NCBI GenBank assembly: GCA_002431975.1
Contig: DJFA01000007.1
Span: 11,352-41,050, forward strand
Reading direction: 5' to 3'
Source of the DNA: Ruminococcus sp. UBA5884
GTDB lineage: Bacteria; Bacillota; Clostridia; Oscillospirales; Ruminococcaceae
Length of the DNA stretch: 29,699 nt
This document shows positions 5,710 to 13,581 of this stretch, piece by piece. Position 1 is the stretch's first letter. Each line of letters starts with the position of its first letter. The notes under the pieces are model-generated. The model searched no databases. It was not told the DNA's origin and was given only the letters and a program-made list of their open reading frames with translations. Position numbers and translations under genes: made by a program.

Positions 5710-7742
5710 TCATCAAGACTATTCCCTATGTCGCTTTCTCTTATGTGGGTAACCTGGTCGGCTTTGCGTACCGAACCGCTGATGGCAGCGGCTTTCAGGA
5801 AAAGCTCCTGCCTTTCATGAGTAATCTCGGTGTGGCATTTGCAAGAATCTTTCCAAGTTTACACCCGTTTGATCTTCTTATCGGCTTGGGTTTGGCGGGA
5901 GTAATGAGGCTCGTCCTCTACGTCAAGTCGAAAAACAGGAAGAAGTTCCGCCAGGGTGAGGAGTACGGCTCTGCCGTATGGGGCGGTGAAAAGGATATTG
6001 AGCCGTATATGGACTTATCCTGCCCCGAAAACAATGTGATACTCACAAAGACGGAATCTCTGACCATGGGCAAGCCCTCTGCACCGAAATTTGCCCGTAA
6101 CAAGAACATTCTTGTGATCGGTGGCTCAGGTTCAGGTAAGACACGCTTCTTCGTAAAGCCGAACCTGATGCAGATGCACTCCTCCTATGTAGTGACCGAC
6201 CCGAAAGGCACGGTGCTTGTGGAGTGCGGAAAGATGCTTGAAAGGGGCCGCCCGAAACGTGTGGACGGAAAAATAGTGTATCAGAAAACACCTGACGGCA
6301 AGTACAAAAAGGACGATAAGGGAAAATATATCCCTGTCTATGAACCCTACAAGATCAAAGTATTCAATACTATTGATTTTGCGAAGTCGATGCATTATAA
6401 CCCGTTCGCATATATCAGCAAGAAGAACCGTGAGAAGGACATTCTGAAATTCGTGGAAGTACTTATCAAGAACACTTCTTCTCAGCAGCCGTCCGGCGAT
6501 GATTTTTGGGTGAAAGCGGAGAAACTGCTCTATACTGCGTATATTGCCCTGATCTTTGCTATGTATCCCGAAGATGAATGGAACTTTGAAACTTTGATCG
6601 ACATGATCAACAATTCGGAGTGCCGTGAGGACGATGAGGAGTTCAAAAACAGCATTGACCTTGAATTTGAGATCGTGGAGTGCTGGCTAAACCATACAAA
6701 GCACGATGATCCCGATGTCATGGCTGATTACGGTGATGTCTTTGAAGCTGAACCCGATGCCGAACAACGGCGAATGGGTGCATTTGCACTCAAACAATAC
6801 AAGGCATACAAGTTGGCGGCAGGAAAAACAGCTAAGTCTATCCTTATTAGCTGCAGCACCCGACTTGCACCTTTTGCAATAGATGAGGTCTTGGAGATCA
6901 CCTCCTACGATGAGCTGCACCTTGACAAGCTCGGTGACGAGCTGAGTGCACTTTTTATCATCATCTCCGATACTGATGCCACATTCAACTTTCTTGTGGC
7001 TATCATGTATTCCCAGCTATTCAACCTTTTGTGTACCAAAGCGGACAATTCAAAGGGTGGAAAGCTGACCTATCATGTACGCTGTTTGTTAGATGAGTTT
7101 GCGAATATTGGTGAAATTCCGCAGTTTGAGAAGCTCATAGCGACGATCCGAAGCCGTGAAATCAGTGCGTCGATCATCTTGCAAGCTAAGAGCCAGCTAA
7201 AGGCTATATATAAAGATAATGCAGATACGATTGAAGGCAACTGTGATACGATGCTGTTTTTGGGCGGCAAGGAGAAGTCCACGCTGAAAGAAATTTCGGA
7301 GAGCTTAGGTAAAGAAACGATCGACAGTTTCAACACCTCTACCAACCGTGGACAATCGGAGAGCTACGGTATGAACTATCAGAAGCTCGGAAAAGAGCTG
7401 AAATCTCAGGACGAACTGGCGGTCATGGACGGCGGTAAATGTATCCTGCAAGTGCGAGGAGTGCGTCCGTTCTTCTCGGACAAGTTTGATATTACCCGTC
7501 ATAAGCAGTACCCTATGCTGTTAGATGACAATCCTGAGCAGAAATTTAACATCGAAAACTATGTGAGTAACCGAAGAGAGATGCGTTTGAAACTGCCCAA
7601 AGGAGAACGTTTTTCGGCTTATGGTGTGGATATGACAAACGCCGGACAGGAAGTTACAACAGTATCAGCAAAAGAAAAAGATAAAGCTGGTACTGCAATA
7701 TCTGAGGAAACCGAAGAAAAAGAGATATATGTCGGCTTTTAA
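5676..7742 (+). CDS. virD4: VirD4/TraG-type type IV coupling ATPase
   Basis: 688 residues. This inner-membrane ATPase links the DNA-relaxase complex to the secretion channel. Two N-terminal membrane segments are visible (about 12-31 and 64-83), followed by GEEYGSAVWGG, typical of the family. The Walker A is GGSGSGKT (149-156), with VVTDPKGTVL nearby; the Walker B is LLDEF (471-475) in RCLLDEFANIG. A conserved TIRSREISASIILQAKSQL stretch follows. The tail beyond ~630 is hydrophilic. The only usable start is TTG 5676; AAAGGAAA lies about 12 bases upstream, which is a long gap, so translation may depend on coupling to the upstream frame. Length and motifs are complete. Confidence 0.95.
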   Translation: MQIDTRKLKKLIIKTIPYVAFSYVGNLVGFAYRTADGSGFQEKLLPFMSNLGVAFARIFPSLHPFDLLIGLGLAGVMRLVLYVKSKNRKKFRQGEEYGSAVWGGEKDIEPYMDLSCPENNVILTKTESLTMGKPSAPKFARNKNILVIGGSGSGKTRFFVKPNLMQMHSSYVVTDPKGTVLVECGKMLERGRPKRVDGKIVYQKTPDGKYKKDDKGKYIPVYEPYKIKVFNTIDFAKSMHYNPFAYISKKNREKDILKFVEVLIKNTSSQQPSGDDFWVKAEKLLYTAYIALIFAMYPEDEWNFETLIDMINNSECREDDEEFKNSIDLEFEIVECWLNHTKHDDPDVMADYGDVFEAEPDAEQRRMGAFALKQYKAYKLAAGKTAKSILISCSTRLAPFAIDEVLEITSYDELHLDKLGDELSALFIIISDTDATFNFLVAIMYSQLFNLLCTKADNSKGGKLTYHVRCLLDEFANIGEIPQFEKLIATIRSREISASIILQAKSQLKAIYKDNADTIEGNCDTMLFLGGKEKSTLKEISESLGKETIDSFNTSTNRGQSESYGMNYQKLGKELKSQDELAVMDGGKCILQVRGVRPFFSDKFDITRHKQYPMLLDDNPEQKFNIENYVSNRREMRLKLPKGERFSAYGVDMTNAGQEVTTVSAKEKDKAGTAISEETEEKEIYVGF

Positions 7743-7767
7743 CTCAGACAGTGAAGAAACCGAATAA

Positions 7768-7802
7768 AGGCAATACCGCACGATCTTTGTGTGGTATTGC
7801 CT
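7768..7802. other. Hairpin between virD4 and the Maff2 gene
   Basis: GGCAATACCGCAC pairs with GTGTGGTATTGCC (one mismatch) around a 7-base loop. It is followed by A-rich rather than T-rich sequence on the plus strand, so it is not a standard terminator. It could be an RNA-processing or stability element that lets the downstream pilin-like gene be expressed more strongly than virD4. Confidence 0.5.
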
Positions 7803-7868
7803 AAAAAAAGAATCGGTTGAAGCTGCGGACAATTATTACTTTATTTTTTTGAGGGAGACTTTTTACCT

Positions 7869-8291
7869 ATGAACGAACTGAATATTTCTGCGGTCGATGC
7901 AACCGCAATGGAGACAGCAGCCACTGCCTCTGCACCGAAGCACAAGTGGCTCTCTAAGCTCACCCGTGGTGCAAAGAAGGCAACCATGTTCTGCACGATC
8001 GCAGGCGTTATGGCATCTACCTGTGTAACTCAGGCATTTGCAGCAAGCACGGGTGCTGTTGATACTTCTTCTTTCATTTCTACTGCTTGTACCGTACTCA
8101 AGAGCGTTATCTGCCTGATCGGTGCAGGTGTTGGTGTATGGGGCGTTGTAAACCTTCTGGAAGGTTACGGTAATGATAACCCCGGTGCGAAATCCCAGGG
8201 AATGAAGCAGCTCATGTCAGGCCTTGGTCTGATCCTTCTTGCAATCGTCCTCGTTCCTGTTCTTGAAACAATGATGACGGGTGCGATTTAA
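7869..8291 (+). CDS. Maff2-family membrane protein (VirB2 pilin-like)
   Basis: 140 residues. A basic segment (KHKWLSKLTRGAKKA) precedes a hydrophobic signal-like helix ending TQAFAAST, a plausible signal-peptidase site near residue 60. Two more membrane helices follow (about 72-95 and 115-136), separated by the family's hallmark loop LEGYGNDNPGAKSQGMKQLM. Maff2 proteins are found next to VirD4, VirB6 and PrgI in Tn1549-like elements. Their small, two-helix mature form resembles VirB2/TrbC pilins; that comparison is inference. GAGGGAG lies 11 bases before the ATG. The 126-base gap upstream contains a hairpin. Confidence 0.88.
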   Translation: MNELNISAVDATAMETAATASAPKHKWLSKLTRGAKKATMFCTIAGVMASTCVTQAFAASTGAVDTSSFISTACTVLKSVICLIGAGVGVWGVVNLLEGYGNDNPGAKSQGMKQLMSGLGLILLAIVLVPVLETMMTGAI

Positions 8292-8408
8292 GTGACGTTG
8301 TGACCTAATATAAGCAGATTAGCTACATAGCGGTGGGTTTTGCGTTGCAATAATGGTTTTTGGGTAAGTGATCTGCACTCTCAGATATGAAAGGGAGTGA
8401 AAACATAA

Positions 8409-8978
8409 ATGGCAATAAATATCGGATATTTAACTGCCAATAAAACAAGTGCAGGAGATGAAGTGTACACTCCATTCTATGCGGTAGAGCCGTTAATGGA
8501 ATTTTTGCCGAAAGACAAGAAAATATGGTGCCCGTTTGATGAAGAATGGAGTGCATTTTATCAGTATCTTACGGAACAGGGGTTTGATGTGGAACGAAGC
8601 AGCTTGAAAGATGGCAAGGATTATTTTCACTTTGAGCCTGACAAATGGGATATTCTCGTAAGCAATCCTCCATTTTCTAAGAAAGATGAAGTCCTGAAAC
8701 GAGCTTTTACTTTTCAGAAGCCTTTTGCTCTTCTCTTGCCCGTGAACAGTATTCAGGGTAAGGCACGGTACATGATATTCAATAATGAGATTCAGATGCT
8801 CTGCTTTGATAGTCGGGTCGATTATCATACACGGCAGAATATGCTCTTTACAACAAAGGGAAATCATTTCGGCTCTGCGTATTTTTGCAGAAACCTTCTT
8901 CCCACAAAGCTGGAATTACGTCAGCTTGTGAAATATGACAGACCATTGATGAATTCCTCGGAGAGGGGTGATGAATAA
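8409..8978 (+). CDS. EcoRI-methylase-type adenine DNA methyltransferase
   Basis: 189 residues. The amino-methyltransferase catalytic motif NPPF lies at 86-89 after a hydrophobic strand (WDILVSNPPF). There is no glycine-rich AdoMet motif of the usual form. Instead KKIWCPFDEEWSAF (38-50) stands where EcoRI-type phage adenine methyltransferases have CPxDDxxS-like cofactor residues. A later TTKGNHFGSAYFCRN stretch also fits that family. Such enzymes methylate N6 of adenine, here presumably to protect the element from host restriction. It starts 117 bases after Maff2 and ends directly against the VirB6-like gene (TAA then ATG). The enzyme is short, so a single-domain form is likely. Confidence 0.8.
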   Translation: MAINIGYLTANKTSAGDEVYTPFYAVEPLMEFLPKDKKIWCPFDEEWSAFYQYLTEQGFDVERSSLKDGKDYFHFEPDKWDILVSNPPFSKKDEVLKRAFTFQKPFALLLPVNSIQGKARYMIFNNEIQMLCFDSRVDYHTRQNMLFTTKGNHFGSAYFCRNLLPTKLELRQLVKYDRPLMNSSERGDE

Positions 8979-9929
8979 ATGGGAGTGATCAGCGATGCGA
9001 TCGATGCTTTGGAGGATTGGTGCTGTGACTTATTCAAGGACGGCATAAAATCTCAGTTTGACGGAATTTCCGAACTTCTGACTGATACATTTGCTCAGAC
9101 AACAGGTTCGGGTGCAAAGGGAAACCTTGTATCAAACTTTCTGACAAAGCACCCTGCTCAGTTTACGGGTACTGTCGGAAGTGCACCGACAGGCTACGGA
9201 ATTTGGGCAACTATCGAAACGCTCTGTAACAATGTTGTAGTCCCTATTGGAGGTTTCATTCTGACAGTCATACTCTTGAATGAGCTTTGTCAAATGGTCA
9301 TTCGGGGAAATAATTTCAAAGACTTTGACGATTCGATCTTTATAAAATGGATCATCAAAGCCTTATGCGGTGTAATACTTGTAGCCAACACATATTACAT
9401 CGCTTCCGCACTATTTTCGTTTGGCACAAATGTATGCTCCAATGGACTTTCTACGCTGTTCGGCAGCGGTGACTACCTATCTAAAAGTCTTGCGTTAAAG
9501 AAATCAGCTCTCAACAGCTTAGGCTTGGGTGAGTTGATGACGGTGTGGTTCATATCACTTATTGTTCATCTGGGAGTGATGATACTTATTGTTGCGATCG
9601 TAATTACTCTTGCAAGCCGTATCATCGAGGTGTTTATGTATCTCAGCATTGCACCTATCCCTATGGCAACAATGATGGATAGCGGTGAATGGGCAAGTAT
9701 CGGTAAAAACTGGGTAAAGCAGCTTTTGGCTCTTTCTTTCCAGGGGTTCTTTATCGTAGTCGCACTCGGTATTTTCAAAACGCTTTTCAGCAATATGATC
9801 ACCTCGCTCAATTCAAGTTCGGACGGTGTGATAATGCAAATGGCAATGCTTATGGGATACACGGCAGCACTTATTTTTACCATTCTGCGTACAGGAGCGA
9901 TCAGCAAAAGTGTGTTTAACGCACATTGA
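8979..9929 (+). CDS. VirB6/TrbL-like conjugation channel protein
   Basis: 316 residues with about six membrane segments (roughly 84-105, 120-145, 188-215, 220-240, 250-272 and 288-308). A soluble N-terminal ~75 residues begins MGVISDAIDALEDWCCDLF. The pattern ASRIIEVFMYLSIAPIPMATM with a following GKNWVKQLLALSFQGFF is typical of the VirB6/TrbL-like proteins in Gram-positive ICEs. VirB6 forms part of the inner-membrane channel through which DNA passes. The ATG follows the preceding stop without a gap, so it is co-translated with the methyltransferase. Confidence 0.9.
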   Translation: MGVISDAIDALEDWCCDLFKDGIKSQFDGISELLTDTFAQTTGSGAKGNLVSNFLTKHPAQFTGTVGSAPTGYGIWATIETLCNNVVVPIGGFILTVILLNELCQMVIRGNNFKDFDDSIFIKWIIKALCGVILVANTYYIASALFSFGTNVCSNGLSTLFGSGDYLSKSLALKKSALNSLGLGELMTVWFISLIVHLGVMILIVAIVITLASRIIEVFMYLSIAPIPMATMMDSGEWASIGKNWVKQLLALSFQGFFIVVALGIFKTLFSNMITSLNSSSDGVIMQMAMLMGYTAALIFTILRTGAISKSVFNAH

Positions 9930-9952
9930 CCTTGAACAAGATTGGAGGATCT

Positions 9953-10330
9953 ATGGCACATTATGTACAAATCCCGAAAGACCTGAACGACATCAAAGAG
10001 AAGTTTATTATGGGATTTACCAAAAGACAGGTGATATGCTTTGGTATCGGTCTTGTTCTCGGAGCACCTGTTTTCTTTCTGACGAAAACAGCTATCGGAA
10101 TGTCCGGGGCGATCTTCGCTATGGGTGCAGTCGCTGCTCCTGCGATACTCTGCGGACTTTATAAGAAAAATGGCGTTTTCTTGGAGAAACAGGCAAAATA
10201 TATGCGTGAATACTTTACAAGACCTCGAAAGCGGTATTACCGCACAACAAACATATTTGAGTGCTTTGAAAGGCATATCGAATACACAAGGATCAAGAAA
10301 AAGCTGAGAGATGCCGAAAGAAAAGGCTGA
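9953..10330 (+). CDS. PrgI-family (VirB3-like) conjugation protein
   Basis: 125 residues. I use ATG 9953, with GGAGG 6 bases upstream; a frame start at 9926 has no site. MAHYVQIPKDLNDIKEKF begins the PrgI family, followed by two close membrane helices (about 26-43 and 48-66) and a basic cytoplasmic tail (RPRKRYYRT, then KKLRDAERKG). PrgI/VirB3 proteins recruit the VirB4 ATPase to the channel. Here the VirB4 gene follows after 62 bases. Confidence 0.92.
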   Translation: MAHYVQIPKDLNDIKEKFIMGFTKRQVICFGIGLVLGAPVFFLTKTAIGMSGAIFAMGAVAAPAILCGLYKKNGVFLEKQAKYMREYFTRPRKRYYRTTNIFECFERHIEYTRIKKKLRDAERKG

Positions 10331-10392
10331 TACGGCTGACTATACAGTAAACTTTCGGTGTCTACGCTTTTGAATATAAACGGAGGTTACCA

Positions 10393-12834
10393 ATGGGCTT
10401 TAGAAAGAGAAATGCCAATAAAAGTGATAACCGCAGCAAGTCTAAGGTTGTCATGGGCAAGCCTGCCTCTCAGCTTACAAAAGAGGACAAAAAAATACTT
10501 TCCGCACGAATGACGGAAATCAAGAGTGCTAATGGCGGTAAGACTACGGTGCAGAACACCATTCCATATATGTGTATGTATAAGGACGGAGTTTGTCAGG
10601 TATCGGAGAGCTTTTTCTCTATGACGGTACAGTTTTATGATGCCAATTACTCTATTTCGGAGTTTGAGGAACAGAATAATATCTTCTCAAAGTATTGTGA
10701 TGTTATCAATCTCTTTGACAATACGATCAAATTCCAGCTTACCTTTGAAAATCAAAACCGATCAAAGGAAAAGCTCTTAAAAACGGTGCAGATACCCGAA
10801 CAGAAAGATGATTTCAATGCGATCCGCAAGGAGTACAGCGAAATGCTTACCGATAAGCTGATGAAAGGCTCTAACGGTCAGTCGACAAGAAAGTTCCTGA
10901 CATTCGGTATCGAATCCACATCATACAAGGCAGCAAGGGCAAAGCTCTTGTCGATCAAAAATGACGTGATCAAGGGTTTTAAGGTTTTCGGCGTGGAAGC
11001 GAAACTTCTTGACGGCAGACAACGCCTTGAAGCTCTCTACTATGCCTTGAACCCTTACAGAAATTCTTCATTCATCTTTGATTGGGAAAGTATGCTTCAT
11101 GCAGGAATGGACACAAAGGATTTTATCTGTCCGTCCTCGCTGAAATTCAATAAGGCTGACTTTGAGATCGGTAATGCTTACGGTGCTGTATGGGGCATGA
11201 ATATCCTTGCAGGAGAATTGTCAGACGAGATATTAAAGGACTTCCTTGAAATGCAGAACCTTTTCTGTGTGAATATCCATGTTGATCCGCTGGACCAGAT
11301 AGCTGCCCTGAAATTCGTCAAAAAGAAGCTTACCAATGTGGAGCAGATGAAGATCGACGAACAGAAAAAGGCTTCGCAGTCCGGCTATGATCCCGACATT
11401 CTTCCGCCTGCGATCAAGATGTATATCGAAGACATTGAAAAGCTCCTCGCTGACCTCAACAGCAAGAATGAGCGTCTTTTTCATATCAGTATTTCATTGA
11501 GAACTTATGCAAAAAGCAAAAAAGAACTGAAACTTCTTTCTGAGATGCTAAAGCGTGTTTGCCAGAAGAATAACTGCACGATGTTTCCATATGATTATCG
11601 ACAGGAACAGACTCTCGTTTCTACACTTCCGCTGTGCTATAACAAAATTCCCGTCCGCCGTGAGATGCACACAAGCGGTATCGCTATCTTCGTGCCGTTT
11701 ACCACAAAAGAGCTATTTCAGGACGGACAGGCTACCTATTACGGTATCAATACGCTGTCAGGAAATATGATCCGTGCCAACAGGTCAAGGCTCAAAAATC
11801 CGAATGGACTTATCCTCGGTACGCCGGGTGCAGGCAAGAGTTTCAGCGTCAAGCGTGAAATACTCGACTGTTTTCTGACAACAGTCGATGACATAATCAT
11901 CTGTGACCCCGAAGGCGAGTATTATCCGCTTGTTTCGGCTCTGCACGGACAGCTTGTTCGTATTGCTTCAAACAGCGAACAACACCTTAATCCTATGGAC
12001 ATCACTATTGATGATTTCCTTTTCAGCAATCCTATGGAAGTGATCGCAAATAAGTCCGACTTCCTGATCTCGCTTTGCGAGATCGTTGTCGGAGGCCGCT
12101 ACGGTCTTTTTGCTGAGGAGAGGTCTGTTATCGACAAATGTGTTCAGAGCATCTACAAGCATTTTATTGAGAATGAGCCGACACCGGAAAAGATGCCGCT
12201 TCTCTCCGATTTGCAGCAGGAGCTTAATAAGGAAGGCGAAGTCGCTCTTCGTGTAGCAAATTCTCTTGAAATGTTCGTAAACGGCAGCCAGAACCTCTTT
12301 AATCACCGCACCAACATTGATATGAGTAATCGTATCATCTGCTTTGATATTAAGGAACTTGGCAATCAGCTCAAAAAAGTCGGTATGCTGATCGTACAGG
12401 ATACCGTGTGGAACAGAGTTTCCGCAAACCGTGAGAAAAAGAAGATCACTCGCTACTACATTGACGAGTTCCATCTCCTTCTGAAAGAGGAACAGACAGC
12501 GAAATATTCCGCTGAGATCTGGAAGCGTTTTCGTAAATGGGGCGGCGTGCCGACAGGCATCACGCAAAATGTCAAGGATTTGCTTTCTTCTCAGGAGGTC
12601 GAGAACATCTTTGATAACTCGGATTTTGTCTATATGCTGAATCAGGCAGCCGGAGACAGAGACATTCTCGCTGAAAAACTCCACATCTCAAAGGAGCAGA
12701 TGAAGTTTGTAACAAACAGCGGTTCGGGTGAGGGGCTTATCCGCTATGATAAGGTGCTTCTGCCGTTTACCGACCGTTTCCCGACAGATACGGAGATGTA
12801 TAAACTCATGACCACGAAACCAACCGGAGAATAA
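10393..12834 (+). CDS. virB4: VirB4/TraC-type conjugation ATPase
   Basis: 813 residues. The energising ATPase of the secretion channel. The N-terminal ~430 residues form the VirB4 CagE/TrbE-type domain that docks on the membrane subunits. Walker A GTPGAGKS lies at 476-483, then DDIIICDPEGEYYPL; the Walker B region YYIDEFHLLL lies near 688-697, and a GGVPTGITQNVKDLL stretch with sensor-type Gln-Asn follows. GGAGG lies 7 bases before the ATG. No frame damage is visible. It ends 4 bases before a hairpin belonging to the minus-strand toxin-antitoxin cassette that separates it from the next backbone gene at 13582. Confidence 0.95.
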   Translation: MGFRKRNANKSDNRSKSKVVMGKPASQLTKEDKKILSARMTEIKSANGGKTTVQNTIPYMCMYKDGVCQVSESFFSMTVQFYDANYSISEFEEQNNIFSKYCDVINLFDNTIKFQLTFENQNRSKEKLLKTVQIPEQKDDFNAIRKEYSEMLTDKLMKGSNGQSTRKFLTFGIESTSYKAARAKLLSIKNDVIKGFKVFGVEAKLLDGRQRLEALYYALNPYRNSSFIFDWESMLHAGMDTKDFICPSSLKFNKADFEIGNAYGAVWGMNILAGELSDEILKDFLEMQNLFCVNIHVDPLDQIAALKFVKKKLTNVEQMKIDEQKKASQSGYDPDILPPAIKMYIEDIEKLLADLNSKNERLFHISISLRTYAKSKKELKLLSEMLKRVCQKNNCTMFPYDYRQEQTLVSTLPLCYNKIPVRREMHTSGIAIFVPFTTKELFQDGQATYYGINTLSGNMIRANRSRLKNPNGLILGTPGAGKSFSVKREILDCFLTTVDDIIICDPEGEYYPLVSALHGQLVRIASNSEQHLNPMDITIDDFLFSNPMEVIANKSDFLISLCEIVVGGRYGLFAEERSVIDKCVQSIYKHFIENEPTPEKMPLLSDLQQELNKEGEVALRVANSLEMFVNGSQNLFNHRTNIDMSNRIICFDIKELGNQLKKVGMLIVQDTVWNRVSANREKKKITRYYIDEFHLLLKEEQTAKYSAEIWKRFRKWGGVPTGITQNVKDLLSSQEVENIFDNSDFVYMLNQAAGDRDILAEKLHISKEQMKFVTNSGSGEGLIRYDKVLLPFTDRFPTDTEMYKLMTTKPTGE

Positions 12835-12837
12835 TAA

Positions 12838-12865
12838 AAGCTGCCGACAACAGCCGACAGCTTTC
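12838..12865 (-). terminator. Terminator of the toxin-antitoxin cassette
   Basis: AAAGCTG pairs with CAGCTTT around an inner stem-loop. On the minus strand the stem is followed by TTTATTATT, but on the plus strand by CAGGTTC. It should therefore stop the vapC transcript while letting the conjugation operon read through. Confidence 0.65.
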
Positions 12866-12869
12866 AGGT

Positions 12870-13277
12870 TCAAATTCTCTCAAGTAATTCTGAGGGCTTC
12901 AAAGCAGGCACTTTGCTGTCCTTAAAATCACGAATGTTTCTTGTGACGATATAATCCGCTTTGATTCTACTTGCCTGACACATCTGTAAGGCATCTTCAT
13001 AATCAGAAGAAAACATCTCAGCGGCGGCTTTTAGATCGGTTGATTTGAGGTCAACAACTTTAAATATCATCGTGATCTGCTGAATGAGCTGTTCTGTTTT
13101 CTGTGGAGTAAGCTCCTTGCGGAGAATATACACAATGTTCGGAACAGACAATGCGGAAATGTAGCCCTCGATTTGATCTACTTCACAATACTTCCAAACT
13201 TTTGATGAGGCTTCGACAAACTCAGGACGGTTGCAAAGCACATCGAGAATGACATTGGTATCAACCAAAATTTTCAT
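12870..13277 (-). CDS. vapC: PIN-domain toxin (VapC-like)
   Basis: 135 residues, the usual length for a PIN-domain ribonuclease. Asp6 in MKILVDTNVILD is the first acidic metal ligand. DYEDAL (92-97) gives the central acidic group, and Asp117 in RNIRDF the last, so the active site seems intact. VapC-type toxins cleave tRNA or rRNA and stop growth until neutralised. The start overlaps the antitoxin gene by 17 bases, with AAAGGAT inside that gene as its binding site. The family is clear; the RNA target is not knowable here. Confidence 0.9.
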   Translation of the reverse strand: MKILVDTNVILDVLCNRPEFVEASSKVWKYCEVDQIEGYISALSVPNIVYILRKELTPQKTEQLIQQITMIFKVVDLKSTDLKAAAEMFSSDYEDALQMCQASRIKADYIVTRNIRDFKDSKVPALKPSELLERI

Positions 13278-13494
13278 GTGCTTCTATCCTTTCTGCACGA
13301 ACTGCTTTATCATCATAATCATTTTTAAGAACGCCAGTAAGTGAATCAGTCAGGAAGGAAACGCTTGATTCGTGGGAAACAAGTCTTGCAACTTCTTTTC
13401 CGTTCTTGAGAATGATGATCTCGTCACCCTGCTGAACAGCTTGCAGATAATGGCCAAAGTTATTCTGAATATCGGTAGCGGTTGCAGTGATCAT
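13261..13494 (-). CDS. Phd/YefM-type antitoxin
   Basis: 77 residues starting at ATG 13494, which has GGAGGTG 5 bases upstream; a further upstream ATG lacks a site. MITATATDIQNNFGHYLQAVQQGDEIIILKNGKEVARLV is the classic Phd/YefM DNA-binding N-terminus, and the acidic C-terminus would wrap the PIN toxin. The pair overlaps by 17 bases with the antitoxin first, as is usual. It should also repress its own promoter through the palindromes at 13518-13549. It stabilises the element or acts in phage defence, an inference from the family. Confidence 0.92.
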   Translation of the reverse strand: MITATATDIQNNFGHYLQAVQQGDEIIILKNGKEVARLVSHESSVSFLTDSLTGVLKNDYDDKAVRAERIEAHENFG

Positions 13495-13517
13495 AATAAC
13501 ACCTCCAAACATTTTCG

Positions 13518-13554
13518 CTAATATTAGTATACCCTATTTTAGCTAAAATGTCAA
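13518..13554 (-). promoter_or_regulatory. Toxin-antitoxin promoter with two palindromic operators
   Basis: On the minus strand TTGACA (13549-13554), a 17-base spacer and TATACT (13526-13531) form a near-perfect promoter. The spacer holds the perfect 14-bp palindrome ATTTTAGCTAAAAT (13536-13549). A second perfect palindrome, CTAATATTAG (13518-13527), overlaps the -10 box. Both are well placed for repression by the Phd-type antitoxin. Confidence 0.75.
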
Positions 13555-13581
13555 GGGCAAATTTTAGGGAAAGGGGGAGCT

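Noticed and set aside
7768..7802. Hairpin after virD4 as a Rho-independent terminator
   Set aside because: No T-run follows on the plus strand, and no minus-strand gene is nearby. It is listed only as an RNA structure.
9566..10276. 236-codon minus-strand open frame
   Set aside because: It lies antisense to the VirB6-like and PrgI genes, which are clear; the translation has no motif. The same holds for the 238-codon frame antisense to virB4 at 11968-12684.
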